Assembly (NCBI GenBank): GCA_041913045.1
Contig: JAYSGB010000004.1
Coordinates: 62,001 to 126,000 of the forward strand
DNA: 64,000 bases
Direction: 5' to 3'
DNA from: CAMLOF01 sp041913045
GTDB lineage: Bacteria; Pseudomonadota; Gammaproteobacteria; Burkholderiales; Burkholderiaceae_C
Below, in pieces: positions 26,561 through 34,283 of the stretch (its first letter is position 1; every line of letters starts with the position of its first letter). Below the pieces are notes generated by a model. That model searched no databases and had not been told where the DNA came from. It worked only from the letters and a program-made list of their open reading frames with translations. Both the position numbers and the translations under genes were made by a program.

Positions 26561-26613
26561 CGTGAACTCCTCATCTGAGGTTTCCAAGCGGGGATTACCC
26601 CCGTTCAACCGGA

Positions 26614-26640
26614 GTATCGACTTCCTAAAGCAAAACTTTA
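26614..26640 (-). promoter_or_regulatory. Near-consensus sigma-28 promoter of the uncharacterised gene after cheB
   Basis: On the minus strand: TAAAGTTT (26640-26633), exactly 11 bases, GTCGATAC (26621-26614). The -35 is a full match to TAAAGTTT and the -10 matches GCCGATAA at 6 of 8. The 7-bp inverted repeat CCTAAAG-N5-CTTTAGG (26624-26642) overlaps the -35. The gene starts at 26560. Confidence 0.8.
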
Positions 26641-26748
26641 GGGGTGTTTTCAGGTTTTTTCAACAAATCGGAAACCGTAAAATGTGCAATGGCAGACACG
26701 GTCCATGCCAACTAGGACCGGCAATTCCAACATTTACAAGGTTTCAAC

Positions 26749-27684
26749 ATGTCCGTGATCCCCTCCATGGCCGACCGCGACGGCAAAATCTGGATGGACG
26801 GCCAGATGGTCGATTGGCGCGACGCCAAAATCCACGTGCTCACCCACACGTTGCACTATGGTTGCGGCGCCTTCGAGGGTGTGCGCGCCTACAACACGGT
26901 CAATGGTCCGGCCATCTTCCGCCTGGAGGAACACACCCAGCGCCTGTTCAACAGCGCCAAGATCCTGCGCATGAAGATTCCCTTCACCCAGGAACAGGTG
27001 AATGAGGCCCAAAAGGCAGTGATCCGCGAAAACAAGCTGGAAAGCGGCTACATCCGCCCGCTGACCTGGATTGGTGACAAAAAGCTGGGCGTGTCGCCCA
27101 AAGGCAACACCATCCACCTGATGGTTGCCGCCTGGGCCTGGGGTGCGTACCTGGGTGAAGAAGGCATGAAGCGCGGCATCCGCGTGAAAACCAGCAGCTA
27201 CACCCGCCACCACGTCAACATCACCATGACGCAGGCCAAGGCGGTGAGCAACTACACCAACTCCATCCTGGCCAACATGGAAGCCACGGACGAGGGTTAC
27301 GACGAGGCCCTGCTTCTGGACAGCGCAGGCTTCGTGTCTGAGGGCGCGGGCGAGAACCTGTTCATCGTCAAGAACGGCGTGATCTACACGCCCGACCTGT
27401 CGGCTGGCGCGCTCAACGGCATCACCCGCAACACGGTGTTCCACATAGCCAAGGACCTGGGCCTGGAGATCGTGCAAAAACGCATCACCCGCGACGAGGT
27501 TTACATTGCCGACGAGGCTTTCTTCACCGGCACCGCCGCCGAGGTGACGCCGATCCGTGAACTGGACCGCATTGAGCTTGGCGCAGGCAGCCGCGGCCCG
27601 GTGACCGAGAAGATCCAGAGCGCGTTCTTCGACATCGTCAACGGACGCAACCCCAAATACGCCCACTGGCTGACCAAGGTGTGA
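26749..27684 (+). CDS. ilvE: Branched-chain amino acid aminotransferase
   Basis: A 311-residue class IV PLP aminotransferase that makes valine, leucine and isoleucine from their 2-oxo acids with glutamate as donor. IlvE-type motifs are THTLHYGCGAFEGVRAY near the start, the PLP Lys in MTQAKAVSNYTNS, EGAGENLFIVKNGVIYTP and FFTGTAAEVTPIRELD. It overlaps the next gene by 4 bases. Confidence 0.96.
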   Translation: MSVIPSMADRDGKIWMDGQMVDWRDAKIHVLTHTLHYGCGAFEGVRAYNTVNGPAIFRLEEHTQRLFNSAKILRMKIPFTQEQVNEAQKAVIRENKLESGYIRPLTWIGDKKLGVSPKGNTIHLMVAAWAWGAYLGEEGMKRGIRVKTSSYTRHHVNITMTQAKAVSNYTNSILANMEATDEGYDEALLLDSAGFVSEGAGENLFIVKNGVIYTPDLSAGALNGITRNTVFHIAKDLGLEIVQKRITRDEVYIADEAFFTGTAAEVTPIRELDRIELGAGSRGPVTEKIQSAFFDIVNGRNPKYAHWLTKV

Positions 27685-27893
27685 ACATGAGCCAAGCCGT
27701 TATTGAACTGGCCGCCAAGGACCTGAACGCTCATGGCGGTGTTTTCTGCCCCAGCCCGCTGGCCGACATGAAGCTGTGGAACAGCCACCCCAAGGTGTAC
27801 CTGGACGTGGCGAAGACGGGCGAAGCCCGCTGCCCCTACTGTGGCACGGTGTACCGCCTGAAGGCGGGCGAGGTGGTGGCCCACGGCCACTGA
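27681..27893 (+). CDS. Zinc-finger domain protein (NDUFS6/zf-CHCC family)
   Basis: A 70-residue protein with the CHCC zinc-binding pattern: Cys in GGVFCPSPL, His in NSHPKVYLD and the CxxC pair in RCPYCGTVYRLKAGE. It resembles the zinc-binding accessory subunit family of complex I, but bacterial homologues beside ilvE have no assigned function. It is translationally coupled to ilvE (ATGA). Confidence 0.85.
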   Translation: MNMSQAVIELAAKDLNAHGGVFCPSPLADMKLWNSHPKVYLDVAKTGEARCPYCGTVYRLKAGEVVAHGH

Positions 27894-28027
27894 CAGTCAC
27901 CAGCGATTCAAGAGAATCTGGGTGACGGCGAACGCGTGCTGGTGTGCGCGGCGTCACCCGGGCTCATGCTGCGCAGATTCTGTCAGCTTGGCAGGCAACT
28001 GGGCAAGGATTCGTACCCGATACAACA

Positions 28028-28711
28028 ATGAAACGTAACAAAATCCGAGCCATCAAGGCCTTGTTGAGCGGAGCATCAAGGCTCCACTTCTCTCAATACG
28101 GCGAAGATGTGTTTCTGCACAAACGCTTTAGAAAGCCCAGCAACGAATACTTCTACGTTGACATTGGCGCACACCATCCGTATGACCTTTCGAACACGGT
28201 ATACCTGTGGAGCCTTGGATGGAGGGGCGTAAACGTAGACGCCAGTCAGGCCGTCATTCAAGCATTCAACTCCTCGCGACCAGACGATATCAACCTGCAA
28301 GCGGCAGTAGTAAGCGAGCAAACTGCCGCGCAGAATTCGACCATCACGTTTTACTCCGGCAAAGACATTGACAACTGCGCCACTTGCGATGCGGTCATCG
28401 CGCGCGAACGGGGACTTACGCGGGCTGTCACCGTACCCTGCACATCGCTTGGCAAGATCATCGAAGAGGCTCAGCACAAATTCCCCAGCCGCTTCGGATT
28501 GCTCAACATTGACATCGAAGGACTCGACGATCAGGTCATTGAGAACCTGGACGCCTGGCCCCAGAAACCGTTGATCGTGATGGTAGAGATTTACGGCAGA
28601 TCCATACCCGAGGTTCTAGAGACACGCACGTACAACCTGCTGTCGAAATCTGGATATGCGTTCACCGAACGCATGGGACACACTGCAATATTCGAACTGC
28701 AAGAATCTTGA
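28028..28711 (+). CDS. FkbM-family methyltransferase
   Basis: A 227-residue SAM-dependent methyltransferase. Family motifs are LHFSQYGEDVFLHKRF, YVDIGAHHPYDLSNT (SAM-binding), RGVNVDASQAVIQAFNSSRP and LLNIDIEGLDDQVIENLDAW. FkbM enzymes usually O-methylate sugars or polyketides; beside a zinc-finger/ilvE unit it may act on an envelope glycan, but no glycan cluster is adjacent. The start at 28028 was chosen because family similarity begins just after it; a start at 27944 would add residues without similarity and no clear ribosome binding site is visible for either. Confidence 0.82.
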   Translation: MKRNKIRAIKALLSGASRLHFSQYGEDVFLHKRFRKPSNEYFYVDIGAHHPYDLSNTVYLWSLGWRGVNVDASQAVIQAFNSSRPDDINLQAAVVSEQTAAQNSTITFYSGKDIDNCATCDAVIARERGLTRAVTVPCTSLGKIIEEAQHKFPSRFGLLNIDIEGLDDQVIENLDAWPQKPLIVMVEIYGRSIPEVLETRTYNLLSKSGYAFTERMGHTAIFELQES

Positions 28712-28733
28712 CGCTGCGCAGGTTAACGACAGG

Positions 28734-29228
28734 TCAGGAGACGATGTAGGCGCCGGAGCCGGTGGACAGTAACTTGCCGTCCGGGCCGTGAAAGCCCATC
28801 CGCGTGGAGGCCACGCGGGAACCCAGGCGCAGCACCTCGGCACGCAACTCAAAAAACTCGCCAATGCCTGGGCGAAGGTAGTCGATGCGCAAGTCAATGG
28901 TGCCCAGCTTGGCGAAGCGGTGCAGCCGTTGCTCCGGCGACTCGTCCATATGCCGCGCGCCGATGGCAGCCATCACCGCCAGCCCACCCATGGCGTCCAG
29001 CCCAGCGCTGATGACGCCCCCGTGGATGCGGTTGTAGGCGTAGTGGCCCACCAGTTCATTGCGCATGTCGATGCGCGCAGTCACCAGCTCTGGCGTGATC
29101 GCCGTGATCTTCAGGCCGAGCACCGTGTTGAAGACAATCTTCTGCTCGAAGATCTCGCGCACACCGTCAACGAACTCCGGCTCGAAGACGATGGGCTGGG
29201 CAGGCGGGTGAACGATGGACTTGCTCAT
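28734..29228 (-). CDS. YigI-like acyl-CoA thioesterase (hotdog fold)
   Basis: A 164-residue hotdog protein similar to E. coli YigI, a medium/long-chain acyl-CoA thioesterase. Diagnostic segments are YNRIHGGVISAGLDAMGGLAVM and LGTIDLRIDYLRPGIGE. It follows the crotonase gene by 28 bases on the same strand and fits a role in releasing CoA from acyl-CoA during fatty-acid metabolism. The start at 29228 was chosen from the family N-terminus. Confidence 0.82.
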   Translation of the reverse strand: MSKSIVHPPAQPIVFEPEFVDGVREIFEQKIVFNTVLGLKITAITPELVTARIDMRNELVGHYAYNRIHGGVISAGLDAMGGLAVMAAIGARHMDESPEQRLHRFAKLGTIDLRIDYLRPGIGEFFELRAEVLRLGSRVASTRMGFHGPDGKLLSTGSGAYIVS

Positions 29229-29256
29229 GCGGCGGTCTTGGTGAAAAGGCTGGCGT

Positions 29257-30015
29257 TCAGTTGAACTTGGGGGCACGCTTTTCCAGGAAAGCGGCAAATG
29301 CCTCCTTCGCGGCAGGCTCGCGCAGCATGCGACCGAACACTGCCCCCTCTTCGGACATCGTCTGCAGCACCTGTGCCTGTTGGCCTTTCTTCATCAGGCG
29401 CTTGGTTTCTACCAGTGAACTCAAGGGTTTGGTCGCCAGCTTGCGTGCAACGCTCTGGGCATAGGCGTTGGCTTCGGACGGCGGCAGCACGCGGTTGACC
29501 AGTCCCACCTCCAGTGCGGCTTCAGCATAGAACGCCTCGCCCAGCAGCAGCGCCTCGGCGGCACGGTGGTAGCCAAACATCTGCGGCGCCAGCAGGCTGG
29601 AAGCACCCTCGGCGCACAGCCCCAGGTTGACGAAGGGCATGGAAAACGCCGCGTTGTCGCCCGCGTAGACCAGGTCGCAGTGGAACAGCATGGTGGTTCC
29701 AATGCCCACGGCCGGACCGCAAACCGCCGCCACCACCGGCTTATGGAAGGCAGCGATGTTGCGCAGGAAACGAAACACCGGCGCGTCTTCGCCTGAGGGA
29801 GGGGTGTTCAAAAAATCAGCGATGTCGTTGCCCGCGCTGAAGATGGACTCGTCGCCCTGCAGCACCACGACGCGCACGGCGTCATCTGCCTGCGCCTGCT
29901 CGAATGCATCGGCCAGTGCGCTGTACATGACTGCCGTGAGGGAGTTCTTGCGGGCCAGACGGTTGATGGTCAGCGTCATGACGCCGTTTTCAACATGGCT
30001 GAGGATGTCGGACAT
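29257..30015 (-). CDS. Enoyl-CoA hydratase/isomerase family protein
   Basis: A 252-residue crotonase. The oxyanion-hole region is FSAGNDIADF and the second segment is GPAVGIGTTMLFHCDLVYAG. The position that carries the first catalytic Glu in true hydratases is hydrophobic, while a Glu is present in LGLCAEGASSLL. With the AGND motif this points to a delta3,delta2-enoyl-CoA isomerase or PaaG-like activity rather than classical hydration. It is separated from fadA by a terminator and forms a unit with the thioesterase. Confidence 0.82.
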   Translation of the reverse strand: MSDILSHVENGVMTLTINRLARKNSLTAVMYSALADAFEQAQADDAVRVVVLQGDESIFSAGNDIADFLNTPPSGEDAPVFRFLRNIAAFHKPVVAAVCGPAVGIGTTMLFHCDLVYAGDNAAFSMPFVNLGLCAEGASSLLAPQMFGYHRAAEALLLGEAFYAEAALEVGLVNRVLPPSEANAYAQSVARKLATKPLSSLVETKRLMKKGQQAQVLQTMSEEGAVFGRMLREPAAKEAFAAFLEKRAPKFN

Positions 30016-30068
30016 GCAGTGTGTCTCCTGAAAAGCTCGATGAAACTGTTGGGTTGGCTACCAGATGC

Positions 30069-30093
30069 AAAAAGGGCCCGGCTGAGCGGGCCC
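30069..30093 (-). terminator. Intrinsic terminator after fadA
   Basis: Read on the minus strand: GGGCCCG, 6-base loop, CGGGCCC, then TTTTT (30073-30069). A 7-bp all-GC stem that closes the beta-oxidation operon. Confidence 0.88.
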
Positions 30094-30113
30094 ATCACGG
30101 GGAGGCAATGCGG

Positions 30114-31349
30114 TCAAACCCTTTCGAAGATGCCCGCTGCGCCCTGCCCCATGCCCACGCACATGGTCACCATGCCGTAGCGCTTATTGTGCCGCCGCAG
30201 GGCATGCACCACTGTCGCAGAACGGATAGCCCCGGTAGCGCCCAAGGGGTGGCCCAGCGCGATGGCACCGCCGATGGGGTTGACCTTGGCCGGGTCCAGG
30301 CCCAGCGAGTTCATCACCGCCAGGGACTGCGCCGCGAACGCCTCGTTCAACTCGATCCAGTCCAGGTCATTCTGGCTCAGGCCGCCAGCCTTGAGGGCCG
30401 CAGGAATCGCCTCGACCGGGCCAATGCCCATGATATGCGGCGGCACGCCACGGCTGGCGTAGCTGACGAAGCGGGCCAGCGGCGTCAGGCCGAAACGCTT
30501 GACTGCGGATTCGCTCGCCAGAATCAATGCACCGGCGCCATCGGACGTTTGCGAGCTGTTGCCCGCGGTGACGGACCCCAGACCGGTGGGCGTGCCGTCG
30601 GCCCGGCGCGGAATGGCAAACGCCGGCTTGAGCTTGCCCAGCCCTTCCAGGGAGGTGTCGGGGCGCGCGCCTTCGTCCTGCGTGACGGTGTGCTGGCTGT
30701 AACGGACTTCGCCGCTGGCCAGATCCAACTGGCGCTCGGTGATATCGACCGGCGTGGTTTCGTCAGCGAACTCGCCAGCGGCCTGCGCCTTCAGGGCACG
30801 CTGATGCGACTGCAGGGCGAAGGCGTCCTGTGCTTCGCGCGTCACCTTCCACTGCTGCGCCACCTTCTCGGCGGTCAGGCCCATGCCGTAGGCAATGCCG
30901 TAGTCTTCCACCTTGTCGGTGTTGGCGAAGATGGTGGGCGACAGGCTGGGCGAGTTGCCCATCATGGGCACCATGCTCATGCTTTCCACGCCAGCGGCGA
31001 TCATCACGTCGGACTCACCCACGCGGATGCGGTCGGCGGCCATCTGCACCGCGCTCAGGCCAGAGGCGCAGAAGCGGTTGACGGTGATACCGCCCACGCT
31101 CTTGGGCAGGCCAGCCAGCACCGCGCCCACGCGCGCCACGTTCAGGCCCTGCTGCGCCTCGGGAATGGCGCAACCGCAGATCACATCTTCAATGGTCGCC
31201 GGGTCCAGGTTGGGCACCTGCGCCAGGGCAGAGCGCAGCACGTGTGCAAGGAGATCGTCGGGCCGGGTGTTCTTGAAGTAACCACGGTGCGACTTGCCGA
31301 TGGGCGTGCGGGTGGCCGCGACGATGTAGGCGTCTTGAACTTGTTTCAT
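30114..31349 (-). CDS. fadA: Acetyl-CoA C-acyltransferase (3-ketoacyl-CoA thiolase)
   Basis: A 411-residue thiolase that performs the last step of fatty-acid beta-oxidation. The nucleophilic Cys is in VNRFCASGLSAVQMAADRI, the His in NPIGGAIALGHPLGATGAI and the second Cys in GMVTMCVGMGQGAAGIFE. It follows fadN by 14 bases and ends before an intrinsic terminator. The neighbours favour degradative thiolase over biosynthetic acetoacetyl-CoA thiolase. Confidence 0.93.
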   Translation of the reverse strand: MKQVQDAYIVAATRTPIGKSHRGYFKNTRPDDLLAHVLRSALAQVPNLDPATIEDVICGCAIPEAQQGLNVARVGAVLAGLPKSVGGITVNRFCASGLSAVQMAADRIRVGESDVMIAAGVESMSMVPMMGNSPSLSPTIFANTDKVEDYGIAYGMGLTAEKVAQQWKVTREAQDAFALQSHQRALKAQAAGEFADETTPVDITERQLDLASGEVRYSQHTVTQDEGARPDTSLEGLGKLKPAFAIPRRADGTPTGLGSVTAGNSSQTSDGAGALILASESAVKRFGLTPLARFVSYASRGVPPHIMGIGPVEAIPAALKAGGLSQNDLDWIELNEAFAAQSLAVMNSLGLDPAKVNPIGGAIALGHPLGATGAIRSATVVHALRRHNKRYGMVTMCVGMGQGAAGIFERV

Positions 31350-31363
31350 CTCGGGTCTCCGCT

Positions 31364-33766
31364 TCAGTTACGCAGGGGCTTGCCGGTGGACAGCATGCCC
31401 AGGATGCGCGCTTGCGTCTTGGGGTGCACGATCAGGCTGCAGAAGACCTGACGCTCCAGCTTCATCAGGTATTCCTCGTTCACCAGGGTACCGGCTTCGA
31501 CGTCACCACCGGTCAGCACATTGGCAATCAGGCCTGCGATGTGGAAGTCGTGCTGGCTGATGTAGCCACCATCACGCATGTTGACGAGCGAACCCAGGAT
31601 GGTGGCCTTGGCGGAACGGCCTGCCGCAGGGAACAGGCGCTTGAGCGGCGGACGGTAGCCGCCATTGGCCATGGCCTTGGCTTCTGCAATGGCCACGTAG
31701 AGCAACTCGTCTTTGTGGGGCACGACGATGTCGCTGTCCAGCAGATAGCCCAGCTTGCGGCTTTCCAGCGCACTGGTGCCTACGGTGGCCATGGCAGCGG
31801 CCTTGAAGCCTTCGGTCAGGAAGGGCAACAGGTCATTGCCGTTGGACGTCTTGGCGTTTTCGGCCGCGCGGCGGGCGATGTAGGTGAGGCCACCCGCACC
31901 CGGCACCAGGCCCACACCCACTTCCACCAGGCCGATGTAGCTTTCCATGTGGGCCACACGGCGGGCGCAATGCACCGCCAGCTCGCAGCCGCCGCCCAGC
32001 GCCATGCCACGCACGGCAGCCACGGTGGGCACCTGGGCGTAACGCAGCTTGAGCATCACGCGCTGCATCTCGGCTTCCACGTCCTCAATGGCAGCAACAC
32101 CTGCCGCGATGAACGCGGGCATCACGGCCTGCAGGTCGGCACCCACGCTGAAGGGCTCGTCACCAGACCACACCACCAGCCCCTGGAACTGCGCCTCGGC
32201 CAGGTCAACAGCGCGGCTCAGACCTTCGGTCACACCGGGGCCGATCGCATGCATCTTGCTCTTGATGCTGGCAATCAGCACTTCGTCGTCCAGCGTCCAC
32301 AGGCGGATGTCGGCGTCTTCGTGCAAGGTCTTGCCTGCGGTCTCGAACACTGGGGCGTTTTCACCCAGCAGTTGCTCGCGGAAGATCTGGCGCTGGTACA
32401 CCGGCAGATCGCGCTTAGGTTGGAACTGGCCGGTCGTGGGGTTCCAGGAGCCTTCCGGCTGGTGCACGCCACCACGCTCGGCCACGGGGCCCTTGAACAC
32501 CCACTCGGGTAGGGGCGCATTGCACAGAGCCTTGCCGGCATCGATGTCCTCCTGGATCATCTTGGCCACTTCCACCCAGCCCGCCTCCTGCCACAGCTCG
32601 AAGGGGCCCTGCTGCATGCCAAAGCCCCAACGCATGGCCTGGTCCACGTCACGCGCGGTGTCGGCAATGGTGGCCAGGTGCACGGCGGCATAGTGAAAGC
32701 CGTTGCGCAGAATGGCCCACAGGAACTGGCCCTGCGGCCCTTCGGCGTTGCGCAGCAGCTTCAGGCGCTCGGCGGCAGGCTTCTTGAGCATGCGGCCGTA
32801 CACCTCGTCGGCCTTCTGGCCTGCGGGCACGTAGTCCTTGCTCTCCAGCTCGAAGCGCATGATGTCGCGCCCCGCCTTCTTGAAGAAACCGGCCTTGGTC
32901 TTCTGCCCCAGGTGGCCCAGCTCAATCAGGGTCTTGAGCACTTCGGGGGTGCCGAAGCTGCCGTAGAAGGGGTCGGTCTCTGCACTCAGCGTGTCCTGCA
33001 GCGTCTTGATGACGTGGGCCATGGTGTCCAGGCCCACCACGTCGGCGGTGCGGAAGGTGCCGCTGCTGGCGCGCCCCAGGCGCTTGCCCGTCAGGTCATC
33101 GACCACGTCGAAGGTCAGGCCAAAGCGCTCGGCCTCTTTCATGGTGGACAGCATGCCCGCAATGCCGATGCGGTTGGCCACGAAATTGGGCGTGTCCTTG
33201 GCGCGCACCACGCTCTTGCCCAGACCAGTGGTGACGAAAGCTTCGAGCTGGTCCAGCACATGCGGCTGGGTGGACGTCGTGGCGATCAACTCCACCAGCG
33301 GCATGTAGCGCGGCGGGTTGAAGAAGTGGATGCCGCAGAAACGCGGGCGCAGCGCTTCGGGCAGGGCCTCGGACAGCGCGCCAATGGACAAACCAGACGT
33401 ATTGGAGGCCAGCAACGCGTTGTCGGCCACGAACGGGGCGATCTTGGCGTACAGGTCGCGCTTCCAGTCCATGCGCTCGGCTATGGCCTCGATGACCAGA
33501 TCGCAACCGCGCAGCAACTCCAGGTGCTCTTCATAGTTGGCAGCCTGGATCAGGTCGGCATCATCGGCCACGCCCAGAGGGCTGGGCTTGAGCTTCTTGA
33601 GGTTGGCCACCGCGCGGGTGACGATGCCGTTCTTGTCGGCCGATTTGGTGTCAGGCAGGTCGAACAGAATGACTGGCACTTTGCAGTTGACGAGGTGCGC
33701 GGCAATCTGCGCCCCCATCACGCCCGCGCCCAGCACGGCGACTTGTTTCACGGTGAAACGGGACAT
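31364..33766 (-). CDS. 3-hydroxyacyl-CoA dehydrogenase / enoyl-CoA hydratase, FadN type
   Basis: An 800-residue bifunctional beta-oxidation enzyme. The NAD-binding 3-hydroxyacyl-CoA dehydrogenase is N-terminal (VAVLGAGVMGAQIAAHLVN; NPPRYMPLVELI; GKSVVRAKDTPNFVANRIG), and the crotonase domain lies in the C-terminal third (FSVGADLQAVMPAF; GMALGGGCELAVHCARRVAH; GVGLVPGAGGLTYIARR). This order is as in Bacillus FadN and opposite to E. coli FadB. Both crotonase Glu positions look intact. Confidence 0.93.
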   Translation of the reverse strand: MSRFTVKQVAVLGAGVMGAQIAAHLVNCKVPVILFDLPDTKSADKNGIVTRAVANLKKLKPSPLGVADDADLIQAANYEEHLELLRGCDLVIEAIAERMDWKRDLYAKIAPFVADNALLASNTSGLSIGALSEALPEALRPRFCGIHFFNPPRYMPLVELIATTSTQPHVLDQLEAFVTTGLGKSVVRAKDTPNFVANRIGIAGMLSTMKEAERFGLTFDVVDDLTGKRLGRASSGTFRTADVVGLDTMAHVIKTLQDTLSAETDPFYGSFGTPEVLKTLIELGHLGQKTKAGFFKKAGRDIMRFELESKDYVPAGQKADEVYGRMLKKPAAERLKLLRNAEGPQGQFLWAILRNGFHYAAVHLATIADTARDVDQAMRWGFGMQQGPFELWQEAGWVEVAKMIQEDIDAGKALCNAPLPEWVFKGPVAERGGVHQPEGSWNPTTGQFQPKRDLPVYQRQIFREQLLGENAPVFETAGKTLHEDADIRLWTLDDEVLIASIKSKMHAIGPGVTEGLSRAVDLAEAQFQGLVVWSGDEPFSVGADLQAVMPAFIAAGVAAIEDVEAEMQRVMLKLRYAQVPTVAAVRGMALGGGCELAVHCARRVAHMESYIGLVEVGVGLVPGAGGLTYIARRAAENAKTSNGNDLLPFLTEGFKAAAMATVGTSALESRKLGYLLDSDIVVPHKDELLYVAIAEAKAMANGGYRPPLKRLFPAAGRSAKATILGSLVNMRDGGYISQHDFHIAGLIANVLTGGDVEAGTLVNEEYLMKLERQVFCSLIVHPKTQARILGMLSTGKPLRN

Positions 33767-33799
33767 GTTGATTCCTTGTGGTGGATAGGCCGTGCAGGC

Positions 33800-34252
33800 T
33801 TACTGCACGCGCACCCAGGTCTGTGTGCGGCCAATGAACAGGATGGAGCCACGGACATCGAGCTTCTTGCCGCCTTCGACCGGGGTCAGGCGCAGGTTAT
33901 AGGACTTGCCGTTCTCGGGGTCGAGAATCTGACCGCCTTCCCACACATCCTTGCCCTCTACCTTCTTGGCGCCACGGATGATCTCCAGGCCTATCAAGGG
34001 CTGGTCTTTGCGGTCATCGGTGCACTCGGTGCAGCGGCGCGTCTGATCTGCGCCCTTGCGCAACAGCTTCTCGATGCGGCCCGTGAGCACGCCACCGTTG
34101 TCGGTGATGACGATCTCGCTTTTGATCTCCTTGGTTTCGTCATCGATGCTGTGCCAGCGGCCCACAGGCGTGCTCTGCGCCAGCGCCTGGGAGGCCAGCG
34201 CGGTCAAGCTCAGGGTTGCAATCAAGGTGAGGCGGCGGAAGTTCGTTTTCAT
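33800..34252 (-). CDS. DUF2147 secreted protein
   Basis: A 150-residue protein with a signal peptide (residues 1-26, ending SQALAQ) and the DUF2147 core (VGRWHSIDDETKEIKSEIVI; GGQILDPENGKSYNLRL; VRGSILFIGRTQTWVRV). A CTEC pair near residue 77 could form a disulfide. The family is predicted periplasmic, of unknown function, and is often found inside fatty-acid degradation operons, as here between fadE and fadN. Confidence 0.85.
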   Translation of the reverse strand: MKTNFRRLTLIATLSLTALASQALAQSTPVGRWHSIDDETKEIKSEIVITDNGGVLTGRIEKLLRKGADQTRRCTECTDDRKDQPLIGLEIIRGAKKVEGKDVWEGGQILDPENGKSYNLRLTPVEGGKKLDVRGSILFIGRTQTWVRVQ

Positions 34253-34283
34253 GGCTCGTGTCTCCTGTTGGCAGCGGGTGCGT

